Made by a program: the position numbers and the translations under genes. A DNA stretch of 48,281 nucleotides from NCBI GenBank assembly GCA_964598695.1, contig CAZRDB010000014.1, positions 1-48,281 of the forward strand, given 5' to 3'. This stretch comes from CAZRDB01 sp964598695. GTDB lineage: Bacteria > Armatimonadota > Zipacnadia > UBA1398. Of the stretch, positions 7,302 through 16,233 are shown piece by piece (the stretch's first letter is position 1; every line of letters begins with the position of its first letter). The notes beneath the pieces were generated by a model that worked only from the letters and a program-made list of their open reading frames with translations, did no database searches and was not told where the DNA came from.

Positions 7302-9572
7302 CTACCGTAGCGAGGAGGGGAAGATCCGCCCCAGCCAGTAGCCGATCTCCGACAGCCAGGGGAGCACCGATCTCCGGACCCGAGCCCCGCCCTGCTCCTG
7401 CACCATCACGATGTCGCCGCGCAGCAGCACCGGGTTCGGGTCGGGCTCCGACCGCTCCTCGGCCACGGCCGCCGGCGGAGGCGTCGCACGCCCCTGCAGC
7501 TCGGCCGGGACGTGGCCCATCGTGCCGGTCGGCGGCTCCTGCGAGCGATCCGGCGCCGTGTCCTCGGGCTTGAACAGCGCGCTGAACGGCACCGTCAGCA
7601 CCTGGCGCTCGCCGTCGACCGTCCGCGCGATCAGCACCTCACCCATCCTACCGTCGGGCTGGACGCCGCCCGCCTCGGCGATCGCCTGGCTCAGCCGGAT
7701 CCCGTCGAAGTGGGGAACCGCACCCGGCCGTGAGACCCAGCCGAGCACGAAGACGAAGCCCTCCTCATTGCGCGGGACCACCACGAGGTCTCCCGGCCGC
7801 AGCGCGATGTTCTGGCTCAGGTCGCTCTGGTTGTAGAAGGCGCGCATGTCGACCGTCAGGGCCTCGCCGGCGCGGATCACGCGCACGCGGCTGAGATCGG
7901 CCTGGCCCTCGGTCGTGCCGCCGGCGCGGGCGATCGCCCGCGCGACGTCGGGCGCGTCCTCCACCCGGACGGCGAGCGGCGAGGTGACCACGCCGGTCAC
8001 GTAGACCCGCTCGTCGAGCAGCTCGGGGATCACCACGCGGTCCGAGGGCTCGAGGGCGATGTCGGCCTCGCGCGAACCGCCGCGGATCGCCTCGGCCAGG
8101 CTGACCTCGAGCGTCTTCTCCCCGCGCACGACGAAGGCGCAGTCGACCTTGGCGTTCGGGGTGACCCCGCCGGCCGTCGCGAGCAACTCGCGGAGCGTAC
8201 GGGCCTGCCGGTAGGCGACGGGCCCCGGCTTCTGCGCCTCACCGATGAGGTACACCCAGGCCTCCGGCACCACGATGACATCGTCCGGCGACAGGGTTGG
8301 GTCGTTCGCGAGCGTACCGGTGTCGTACAGAGCGCTCACATCGACCACCGCCGGCTTGCCGTCGCGCAGGATCGTCACGGCGCGCAGATCGGAGCTGGCG
8401 AGGGGCCCCCCGGCGCTCGCGAGCGCGTCACTCAGATGGCACCGCCAGCGCAGTCCGTACTGGCTCGGCTTCTGCACGGCGCCGAGCACGAGGACCTGGT
8501 TGTCGGGCACGACCACCAGATCGCCGCTCTCGACCTCCACGTCGGGGCCCACCTTGCCCTCGGCGAGCACGGCCGCGAGGTCCACCTCTCGGGCCTGGCC
8601 CTCGTGGATCACCACGCAACGGTCGAGGGCCGCGTCGGGCAGCGGCCCGCCGGCGGCCAGAATGGCGCGCGCGGCGGTGTAGCCCTGTCGCGGATCGACC
8701 GAGCCGGGCGTCGAGACGCGCCCGCTGACGAAGACCTCGCCGCGGTCGGCGACCACGATTCGGTCCTCGCGCTGCAGGGGGAGGTCGTTCGTGGGATCGC
8801 CCGAGCGCCGGATGGTCTCGAGGTTGACGATGAGCGTCTCCTCGCCCCGGACCACGCGAACGTAGCGCAGCTCCATGGGGCTGGTCTCCAGCCGGCCGGA
8901 GAGAAGCTGGTACAGGGTATCGCCCTGCTCGAAGTAGGCGACGCCGGCGCCTTCCACCGGTCCGAGGATCGTCACGCGCGGCCGCTCCGGCACGAGGATC
9001 TGGTCGCCCGGCTCCAGCGCGACGTCGACCCGGAAGTCGCCCTCGCGGACGAGCTGGGCGACATCGAGCGTCTGCTCGATCTGCCCGCGCTTGAGCCGCA
9101 CGTTGCGGAGGTCGCCGCGCTCCGTGATGCCCGAAGCGAGGTTGAGCGCCTTCGCGAGCGAGGGAGCGTCCTTCCACTCCAACACGCCCGGCTTGAGGAC
9201 TTCGCCCGCCACGTAGATCCGCCGCGGAGCCGGCTTGGCAAGCTCCAGGGAGATCTGGGGGTTGATGATCGGGACAGCCAGGGCCTCGCGGATCCGCCCG
9301 GTGGCCTCCGCAAGGGTCAGGCCGCCCACGTGGACCTCGTTGACGATGGGCAGCAGCACCATGCCGTCGCCGCGCACGGTGTAGGTGCCGCTGAGGTCGT
9401 CCTCGCCCACGACCCGGAGCTGGAGCGCGTCGTCGGGGATGAGGCGTAGTTCCGGCTCCGTCCCCGGCGCCGCGGCCGGCTGAATCGTGCTCCCCTGGCC
9501 CAGGGCCGTGTGGCACACGGCCAGGAGGCAGAGCGCCAGAAGCACCGTCTTCCCGCTTGCCCGATGCAGCAT
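7302..9572 (-). CDS. Polysaccharide export protein with seven SLBB repeats (Wza-like)
   Basis: Wza-type proteins form the periplasm/outer-membrane conduit for exopolysaccharide. This 756-residue protein has a signal peptide (to about ALG-25) without a convincing lipobox. The polysaccharide-export domain spans about 45-115. Seven SLBB-like repeats follow, of about 80 residues each, starting near 118, 199, 279, 359, 438, 522 and 606. Each opens with a V-x-V/L-x-G-x-V-x-x-P-G-like strand and ends with P-x-D-x-V/I-V-V-P. A short amphipathic or hydrophobic C-terminus (WLSEIGYWLGRIF) could anchor it. Classical Wza has two or three such units, so this would make a very long tube or lattice. The ATG at 9572 has GGAAGG upstream; an open frame continues upstream but lacks signals. 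Confidence 0.86.
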   Translation of the reverse strand: MLHRASGKTVLLALCLLAVCHTALGQGSTIQPAAAPGTEPELRLIPDDALQLRVVGEDDLSGTYTVRGDGMVLLPIVNEVHVGGLTLAEATGRIREALAVPIINPQISLELAKPAPRRIYVAGEVLKPGVLEWKDAPSLAKALNLASGITERGDLRNVRLKRGQIEQTLDVAQLVREGDFRVDVALEPGDQILVPERPRVTILGPVEGAGVAYFEQGDTLYQLLSGRLETSPMELRYVRVVRGEETLIVNLETIRRSGDPTNDLPLQREDRIVVADRGEVFVSGRVSTPGSVDPRQGYTAARAILAAGGPLPDAALDRCVVIHEGQAREVDLAAVLAEGKVGPDVEVESGDLVVVPDNQVLVLGAVQKPSQYGLRWRCHLSDALASAGGPLASSDLRAVTILRDGKPAVVDVSALYDTGTLANDPTLSPDDVIVVPEAWVYLIGEAQKPGPVAYRQARTLRELLATAGGVTPNAKVDCAFVVRGEKTLEVSLAEAIRGGSREADIALEPSDRVVIPELLDERVYVTGVVTSPLAVRVEDAPDVARAIARAGGTTEGQADLSRVRVIRAGEALTVDMRAFYNQSDLSQNIALRPGDLVVVPRNEEGFVFVLGWVSRPGAVPHFDGIRLSQAIAEAGGVQPDGRMGEVLIARTVDGERQVLTVPFSALFKPEDTAPDRSQEPPTGTMGHVPAELQGRATPPPAAVAEERSEPDPNPVLLRGDIVMVQEQGGARVRRSVLPWLSEIGYWLGRIFPSSLR

Positions 9573-9708
9573 TGCGCGCCTTCCAGTTCCGGCAGCGGAG
9601 GCTGCGTAGTCGCAGCATCCCCGCACGACACCGTTGCTTACCGGCCGGGCACCGTGAATCCTCCCCCGCGAGGGCGAGAATCGCGGAGCCTCCGGCCGAC
9701 TGGCGGCC

Positions 9709-9714
9709 ATTATA
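9709..9714 (-). promoter_or_regulatory. Candidate -10 box for the SLBB gene
   Basis: Minus strand GCGCTATAATG contains a perfect TATAAT, 137 bases upstream of the SLBB start and in true intergenic DNA. The -35 region (GCGCTC at a 17-bp spacing) is poor. The same 11-mer lies at the same distance from secA. Confidence 0.4.
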
Positions 9715-9751
9715 GCGCACAGCGGGGCTCTGAGCGCGAGGGGCGGGTCGC

Positions 9752-12544
9752 TCAGGCGGGCGCGGGACTTCCGCGCTGCCCGTCGGGGCCGCCGCCGATC
9801 GCGCGCTCCAACACCTCTGCCAGCTCGCGCAGCTTGAACGGCTTGTCGAGGATCTCCCGGACGCCCAGGGCCCGCGCTTGGTCCCAGTCGATGCGACTCG
9901 CGTAGCCGGAAGCCAGGATGATCGGGAGGTCGGGCGCCAGCTCCCGGATCGCCTCGGCCAGGCTGGTCCCGAGCAGGTGCGGCATCGACTGGTCGGTGAT
10001 CACGGCCCGGAACCGGCCCGGCTCGCGCCGGATCCGCTCCAGCGCCTCCGTCGGGTCGCAGAGGGCGACAGACTCGTAGCCCAAGGCGGCCAGGAGCGGC
10101 TCGGCCATCGCCGCCAGCGCGGGCTCGTCATCGACGAACAGCACGCACCCCCTCCCCATCGGGGCCCGCGGCTCGGCGCTCCGCTCGACGCGGGCTCCGG
10201 CGCCCTCGGGGGCTGCCGGGAGGTAGATCGTGAAGGTCGCGCCCTGCCCCGGCGCGCTCGCGACGGTGATCGCCCCCCCGTGGCTCACGACGATCCCGTG
10301 CGAGGTGGCCAGGCCGAGGCCCGTGCCCTCGCCCTGAGGCTTCGTCGTGAAGAACGGGTCAAACACGCGACTGCGGTGGGGCTCTGCGATCCCCACCCCC
10401 GTGTCGGCCACCGCCAGCACGACGTACCGGCCGGGCGCGATCCCGCCCACGCCGGCGGCCCGCTCGGCGTCCAGGCTCTCGTTGGCCAACGAGACCGTCA
10501 GCAGCCCCCCCGCGGCGCGCATCGCGTACTCCGCGTTGGCGCACAGGTTCAGGACCACCTGGTGGATCTGCGAGGGGTCGGCTAGGGCGATCCACAGATC
10601 GGGCGCGACGCGCAGGTCGATCTCGATCTGCGCCGGCAGCGAGGCGCGCACGAGCCGCAGCGCCTCGGTCAGGAGCGGGCCGAGGTGGATCGGCTGCGGA
10701 TCGGATCCGCCTTGGCGGCTGAAGGCGAGGATCTGCTTGACGAGGTCGCGCGCGCGCTCCGTCCCGTGCAGGACCTGCCGGAGGTTCCCTTCCGCCTCGG
10801 TCCCCGGGATGCACTGCCGGATCGTCAGCTCGGCGAAGCCCATGATGGCCGCCAGGATGTTGTTGAAGTCGTGGGCGATGCCGCCCGCCAGGACCCCGAG
10901 CGATTCGAGGCGTTGCGACTGCTGCAACCGCGCCTCCAGATCGCGACGGTGGGCCTCGGCGCGCTTGCGGTCGGTGACGTCGCGGAAGATCCCGAGCATC
11001 AGGGTGCGCCCGGCGAGTTGGACGGGACTGCCCTTGATCTCGACGTCCAGGACCTCGCCGTTCGGGCGCGTGACCTGCGCGGCGTTCAGTCTCCCGGCCC
11101 ACCCGGTGAGCCGCCTCTCGAACGACTCCGTGTGGCGCTCACCCCGCGGCTCCGTCGATGGGTGCAGGACACTCTGGTGCCTGCCGATCAGCTCCTCGGG
11201 CCGGCGACCGACCAGCTCCGCGAGCGCCGGGTTGCAGGCCAGCAGGATCCCCGACTCCACGTCGGCCAGCGCGATGCCGTCGATCGCGCCCTCGAAGAGC
11301 AGACGGTACCGCTCCTCGCTCTCGCGGAGCGCCTCCTGCGCCCGCTCGCGTTCCGAGATGTCGCGGATGCTCACCACGCTCAGCCGCCGGCCCCCCTGCT
11401 CGTAGTAGCTGGCGGTGATGTCCACCGGGAAGACGGAGCCGTCCTTGCGCCGGTGACGCCGGAACGCCGCCCTCCCGAGGCCGCTCCGCAGCGCCTCAGC
11501 GGTCTGCTCCGGCTCGGCCGAGAGGTCGAGGTAGCGCAGCCCCAGGAGTTCCTCGCGCGTGTACCCGTACATCGGGGTCGCCGCCGGGTTGGCGTCGAGG
11601 ATCCGTCCGTTCTCGGCGTCCAGGAGGAGGATCGCGTCGCTCGCCGCCTCGAAGAGGCTGCGGTACCGCTCCTCGCTCTCGCGGAGCGCCTGCTCGGCCG
11701 CCTTCTCCGCCGTGATGTCCGTGATCACACCGTCGAGCCACAGCACCTCGCCGGCGGCATCGAGGACCGCGACCCCCCGGTCCCGCACCCACCGGAGAGA
11801 GCCGTCGGCGTGTCGGACTCGGTACTCGTCGACGTAGGGGGGGCGCCCCGACAGCGTCGCGACGCGCGGCAGGTCCTCGGGAGCCACGAGGTCACCCCAG
11901 TCCCGCTCGGGCGGCGAGCCGAGGAAGGCGCGCGCGGGGTGGCCGCAGATCGCGTGGACAGCCTCGCTCAGGTGCTCCATACGCCACGGGGCCCGCGGGG
12001 CGCAGCGGTAGACCGCACCGGGCAGGTTGCCGACGAGCGTCCGGAAGCGCTCCTCGCTCGCCCGGAGCGCCTCCTCCGCCGCCTTGCGCTCGCCGATCTC
12101 CTCGGCGAGCACCAGGGAGCACGGCTCGCCCCCGTACTCGACCACGCGGGCCGAGAGGGCGACCGCGTGGACAACGCCGGACTTGGCGCGCAGGCGCACC
12201 TCGAGGCCGCGCACCGAGCCGCCCCCCCGCAGTTCCCGGCCCAGCAGCCGGCGGGCGGCCTCGTCGACCCAGATGCCGACCTCGGCCGGCGTGCGACCGA
12301 TCACCTCGGCCCGGCTGTAGCCCGTCTGCGTCTCGAAGGTCGCGTTGACCTCGCGGTAGCGCTGGTCGCGGACCGAGACGAGCGACATCGCCGAGGGACT
12401 GTCGTGGAAGACGGCGTGGAAGCGGTCCTCGAGGGCGCGGCAGGCGTCCTCGGCCGCCCTCCGCCGGCGCGTCTGGTCCTCGAGCGCGGCGCGGAGTGAG
12501 GCTAGCTCCGAGTCCTGTGTCTCCCGGTTGTCGTCGACGGGCAC
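9752..12544 (-). CDS. Hybrid histidine kinase: four PAS, HisKA, HATPase, C-terminal receiver
   Basis: No transmembrane segment is evident, so this sensor kinase is probably cytoplasmic. In its 930 residues the order is: a short coiled coil (about 10-45), four PAS domains (about 45-155, 170-285, 295-405, 415-525) joined by 'ALRESEERYR' linkers, a HisKA helix with phospho-acceptor His558 in GGIAHDFNN, an HATPase with the GEGTGLGLATSHG lid region, and a receiver (805-920) with Asp851 in VITDQSMP. There is no DNA-binding output, so signal must pass by phosphotransfer. The GTG at 12544 is preferred because GGAGG lies nine bases upstream; an in-frame ATG at 12589 has a weak site. The sensed signal is unknown. 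Confidence 0.9.
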   Translation of the reverse strand: MPVDDNRETQDSELASLRAALEDQTRRRRAAEDACRALEDRFHAVFHDSPSAMSLVSVRDQRYREVNATFETQTGYSRAEVIGRTPAEVGIWVDEAARRLLGRELRGGGSVRGLEVRLRAKSGVVHAVALSARVVEYGGEPCSLVLAEEIGERKAAEEALRASEERFRTLVGNLPGAVYRCAPRAPWRMEHLSEAVHAICGHPARAFLGSPPERDWGDLVAPEDLPRVATLSGRPPYVDEYRVRHADGSLRWVRDRGVAVLDAAGEVLWLDGVITDITAEKAAEQALRESEERYRSLFEAASDAILLLDAENGRILDANPAATPMYGYTREELLGLRYLDLSAEPEQTAEALRSGLGRAAFRRHRRKDGSVFPVDITASYYEQGGRRLSVVSIRDISERERAQEALRESEERYRLLFEGAIDGIALADVESGILLACNPALAELVGRRPEELIGRHQSVLHPSTEPRGERHTESFERRLTGWAGRLNAAQVTRPNGEVLDVEIKGSPVQLAGRTLMLGIFRDVTDRKRAEAHRRDLEARLQQSQRLESLGVLAGGIAHDFNNILAAIMGFAELTIRQCIPGTEAEGNLRQVLHGTERARDLVKQILAFSRQGGSDPQPIHLGPLLTEALRLVRASLPAQIEIDLRVAPDLWIALADPSQIHQVVLNLCANAEYAMRAAGGLLTVSLANESLDAERAAGVGGIAPGRYVVLAVADTGVGIAEPHRSRVFDPFFTTKPQGEGTGLGLATSHGIVVSHGGAITVASAPGQGATFTIYLPAAPEGAGARVERSAEPRAPMGRGCVLFVDDEPALAAMAEPLLAALGYESVALCDPTEALERIRREPGRFRAVITDQSMPHLLGTSLAEAIRELAPDLPIILASGYASRIDWDQARALGVREILDKPFKLRELAEVLERAIGGGPDGQRGSPAPA

Positions 12545-12634
12545 TGTGCAGTGCCTCCGTCCGAGAGCGCCTCCCCGACACAGCCGCATGGCCTCTCTTC
12601 GTGGGCGGCCGGTCGGAGTCCTGTCGCCGTCTGC

Positions 12635-15600
12635 TCAGCGAATCAGTGACTCGATCGCCTCCGCGACGGCGAGACGGAACGCGGCATACTCGGCGGTCGG
12701 CCACTTCGCGTCGTGATCGCGCTCGCCCAGCCGGAAGCCGTCCAGCTTCTCCGCCAGCAGGCGTTGCGCGGCCGCGGCGGCCGGGTGGTCGGGGCGCTCG
12801 CGGAGCATGCGCTCGAGCGTCTGCAGGTACCGATAGTCGTCGATCCCCTCGCGGACGTCGCGCTCGAAGTGGAGTGTCGGGATCAGCTCCATCGCGGCGT
12901 TGGTCGCACACCAGGCGTAGTCGTCCTCGCGGCAATCGAGCGCGTAGTAGGGGTCGCCGGCCGCGGCATTCCAGTGCCACGAGAGCCGGAACCGCATGCC
13001 GTGACGCCGGGCGCAACGGTACATGTAGGCGCCGAACGTCCAGCGGTTGCCGCCGTTGTAGAAGGCCCAATCGCTGCCGGCGGCCCGGAGCGCCTCGATC
13101 GCCTCCTCACTGTGGCCGTTGAGGTCGGCGATCCGGAGAGCCCGGGCCAGGGCGAACTCCTCGGCCTGCTCGGCGGGCCGCTCGACGCTGGTCGCGCCCG
13201 TGGTGAGCAGGGACTCGGGGGCCGCCTCACGCCAGGCGGCCGCGTTGGCCGCGGCACGGACCGCCGCCTCGCCGATCGGTTCATCGCACAGGTTGTACGC
13301 GACCGGTAACCAGCCGGCCTCGCGGGCATGGGCGTCGACCGTCTCGAGCACGGCCCGGAGGAAGCCCGGGTAACTCGCGAAGCCCGCGGAGCGCATCGCC
13401 TCCTCGTCGACGAAGTAGTTGTCGAAGCCGCCGATCCCGCCGTTGTAGTTCACGACGAGCATCGAGAAACCGGCCGCGCGGGCCTCGGCCATCTCCCGGT
13501 CGGCCTGCGCGAAGTCGATCTCCGGCCGGCCGTCCTTCCAGCCGAGGATCCGCAGGGTCGGGATCCCCGAGAAGCTGGTGCAGCCGTACTCCCGGAGCTT
13601 CGCGAGGCACTTGCGGAACATCGTGCGGTCGTAGTCGCCCTTGTCCTCTTGGTACCACGGGAGATCGATCGTGCAGCCCCACGGCCCCACGGGGAGATCG
13701 AGCGGCTCGAGGGGCGTCGCGAACAGCCGCACCGTGAGGTCGAGCGCGTCCACGGCGCCGTCCTCGAACGCCAGGCGCACCGTGCCGCGGTACTCCCCGG
13801 CGGTCACGGCCGCCGGGGCGCGGAGGGTCAGCCAGAAGGTGGTCGTCGTGCCCTGGCGGATCTCCGCGCGGTCCTTGGGCATCACGAACCGCGGCGCGAT
13901 CGTGTAGACCGTCCCCTCCATCGTGACGCGCGAGAGCCGATGCGAGACGAGTCCCGGCGCGATGGCGTCGGCCGAAACGACCGCGCCGCCCGGACCGGTG
14001 AGGTCACTCACGCTCACGGTCACGGGACCGCGGTCGCGCAGCGGGTAGAGCGAGAAGACGATCGGCTCCAGCTCGCCAGCAGAGGCGAACGCGGAGAGCG
14101 AGCGAGTGACCTCGGCGCGCCGGGGGATCGCGTTCACGCTCACGTCGCGCATCCAGTCGCGGGCGAAGAGCACATAGCCGCGGGCTTCCTCGTCGGCGGT
14201 CGGGGCGAAGTCGGGCACGCGCTCCGCCCCGTCACGGTGCGGGTCAGGGAGCACCCGCTTGAAGTAGTTGTCGAAGGCGAAGCGGCGTCGCTCGCGCAGG
14301 TTGTCGAGGTACCGGCGGCCCGCCTCGGCCTGCTCGACGGGGTAGACCACGAGCGCCGAGACGCAGTGGGCCCAGTTGGCGCCGAGGAACTCCAGGTAGA
14401 GTCGGCCGTCGGTCACCTCGACGTCGAACTCCTTCTCCTGGAAGTACGGCCGCTGGTACTTGTCGAAGGTGTTCTCGTCGGGCCGGTCCTCGACATCGGC
14501 GAAGCGGAACATCCGGCGCACGAAGCCCTCGAGGTCCTGCGTCTCGTGGACGACGACCGTCCCGTTGGCCCTGACCGTCCGCTCGCGGTAGACCTGCTGC
14601 TCGCCCCAGAAGCCCGAGGGGCTGTCGAGGTTGACGAAGACGTGGTACCGCCCGTTGGCCAGGTCAGTCGCGAAGCCCCCGCTCTCGATGCAGACGAAGG
14701 TCCCGTAGAGCGGATCGGGTTGGAGCGCGTCGAAGGCGCGCCAGACGCGGGCATCTCGCAGGCCGTAGCCCCGCGCGGGCGTGTACAGGGTCGAAGGCGA
14801 GACCCGGGTGAAGCCGCGTAGCGGCGGAGTGGACTCCGGACCGAAGCTGTAGGCCTGCAGGCCGGGCACGCGGACGCTGTCGGAGAGATCGCGCTCGAGC
14901 CGCAGGTTGTCGAGGAACAGGGGCGTGGTCGCCTCGCCGAGGCTGAAGACGAAGCGCGTGATGTGGGCCTTGTCGAGCGCCCGGCCCGGGCGGCTCTTCT
15001 CGCCGACGTAGAGGTCGGTCGGCACGATGAGCGTCGAGGGGCCGGGTGGGAGGACGGTGTTGTAGTTCACGCGGGTCCAGTAGTCCGTCGTCGCGGCGTC
15101 GCGGACCTCGACGTATAGCGCGACGGGACTGTCGCCGGGGCAGTAGACGTCGGCCTTGAGGTAGTCGTAGCCGGTCCAGTCCTGCGGTCCGTCCCACGAG
15201 ATGTAGCTCGTGTCGAGCCGCAGCGCGTACCGGCCGTCCGTGGCGTGATCGGCGACGACGGCCGAGGCCTCGTGGCCGAACGGCTGCTCGGTGCCCTCCT
15301 CGAAGCTCGCGAGCGGCCGTACGTCCGGCCCGGCCGGAGCGCCCGCGCTCGCCGCGAGCGTCGCGCCGCAGGCGTAGCAGCGCTCCCAGGCCGGCATGTT
15401 CCGGCAGCCGCACTCGAGGCAGCGGATCGCCCGGTCGGCCTCGAGGGGGCCTGGTGGCGCGATGGCGCTCTCCTCGGCGCCGACGACCGGCTCGACGGTG
15501 AGCGGCGTGTCGGCGGCGACCCGTACGAGCGAGGCGTCATCAACCCAGAGCCGACCGGCAGCCCAGAGGCCGATCCGGGCCACAACCTCCTGCTCGGCGG

Positions 15601-16084
15601 TCAGCTCCTTCACGAGCGTGATCGGCGTCCATCCGAAGGTCCCGGTGAGCGTGAGCGGGTGGTACTGCTCGTCGGCGAAGCACAGGTCCTCGCTGAGCCC
15701 CCACTCATGCGCGCCGACATCGAGCCCACGAACGTAGCAGGTGAACCGGTAGCGGCCGGGCGGGACGGTCACCGCCGGGGAGTACAGGCGGAGCTTGCCC
15801 CCCTGCACCCCGACCAGCTCGGCCGAGGTCGCGCCCGTGCGCGCGACGCGACCGTTGCGGAACTGCGGGGAGCCCTCGAAGACCCAACCGCCCCACGCCG
15901 CGAAGGGGATCCCGAACTGGTCGGGCTGCCGGGTCTGCTCGATCGATGGATCGGGCACCAGGTTGGGTGGCTCCTGCAGCGCGGAGGCCGCGCCCACCAA
16001 GAGGGCCGTAGCAAGCAGAGCCGGCAGGACCGGTCCCGTACGGCGGCGGTTGGGGGGCGGGAGGGAATCGCGCGGTGCGGCCAT
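12635..16084 (-). CDS. Exported DUF4091 glycosidase-like protein with an internal zinc ribbon
   Basis: The 1149-residue protein has a membrane-spanning or signal segment (VLPALLATALLVGAASA). It then has a carbohydrate-binding-like beta domain (about 40-190), a four-cysteine zinc ribbon (Cys222, 225, 236, 239), a second beta-sandwich (about 255-400) and a further beta region. From about residue 760 there is a TIM-barrel-like catalytic region ending in DUF4091 (WHWNAAAGDPYY...LHFERDVREGIDDYRYL). DUF4091 proteins are glycoside-hydrolase-like; substrate is unknown. The zinc ribbon is typical of cytosolic proteins and odd here. GGAGG precedes the ATG at 16084. It diverges from the gene at 16234 and lies 90 bp upstream of the hybrid kinase on the same strand. 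Confidence 0.82.
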   Translation of the reverse strand: MAAPRDSLPPPNRRRTGPVLPALLATALLVGAASALQEPPNLVPDPSIEQTRQPDQFGIPFAAWGGWVFEGSPQFRNGRVARTGATSAELVGVQGGKLRLYSPAVTVPPGRYRFTCYVRGLDVGAHEWGLSEDLCFADEQYHPLTLTGTFGWTPITLVKELTAEQEVVARIGLWAAGRLWVDDASLVRVAADTPLTVEPVVGAEESAIAPPGPLEADRAIRCLECGCRNMPAWERCYACGATLAASAGAPAGPDVRPLASFEEGTEQPFGHEASAVVADHATDGRYALRLDTSYISWDGPQDWTGYDYLKADVYCPGDSPVALYVEVRDAATTDYWTRVNYNTVLPPGPSTLIVPTDLYVGEKSRPGRALDKAHITRFVFSLGEATTPLFLDNLRLERDLSDSVRVPGLQAYSFGPESTPPLRGFTRVSPSTLYTPARGYGLRDARVWRAFDALQPDPLYGTFVCIESGGFATDLANGRYHVFVNLDSPSGFWGEQQVYRERTVRANGTVVVHETQDLEGFVRRMFRFADVEDRPDENTFDKYQRPYFQEKEFDVEVTDGRLYLEFLGANWAHCVSALVVYPVEQAEAGRRYLDNLRERRRFAFDNYFKRVLPDPHRDGAERVPDFAPTADEEARGYVLFARDWMRDVSVNAIPRRAEVTRSLSAFASAGELEPIVFSLYPLRDRGPVTVSVSDLTGPGGAVVSADAIAPGLVSHRLSRVTMEGTVYTIAPRFVMPKDRAEIRQGTTTTFWLTLRAPAAVTAGEYRGTVRLAFEDGAVDALDLTVRLFATPLEPLDLPVGPWGCTIDLPWYQEDKGDYDRTMFRKCLAKLREYGCTSFSGIPTLRILGWKDGRPEIDFAQADREMAEARAAGFSMLVVNYNGGIGGFDNYFVDEEAMRSAGFASYPGFLRAVLETVDAHAREAGWLPVAYNLCDEPIGEAAVRAAANAAAWREAAPESLLTTGATSVERPAEQAEEFALARALRIADLNGHSEEAIEALRAAGSDWAFYNGGNRWTFGAYMYRCARRHGMRFRLSWHWNAAAGDPYYALDCREDDYAWCATNAAMELIPTLHFERDVREGIDDYRYLQTLERMLRERPDHPAAAAAQRLLAEKLDGFRLGERDHDAKWPTAEYAAFRLAVAEAIESLIR

Positions 16085-16233
16085 GGGGCGCCTCCGTTCC
16101 TCGGAGCCTGCGGGGAGATGACCCGGTCGGCTTCGCCCCGCGGGCGTCTGAGTCCTGTCGCCCCGGCAGGCGTTGGCCGACCGGGCGGCGAAGGCCGTGG
16201 GGGAGTGCTGGTGCTGCCGAAGGAGGAGATCGC

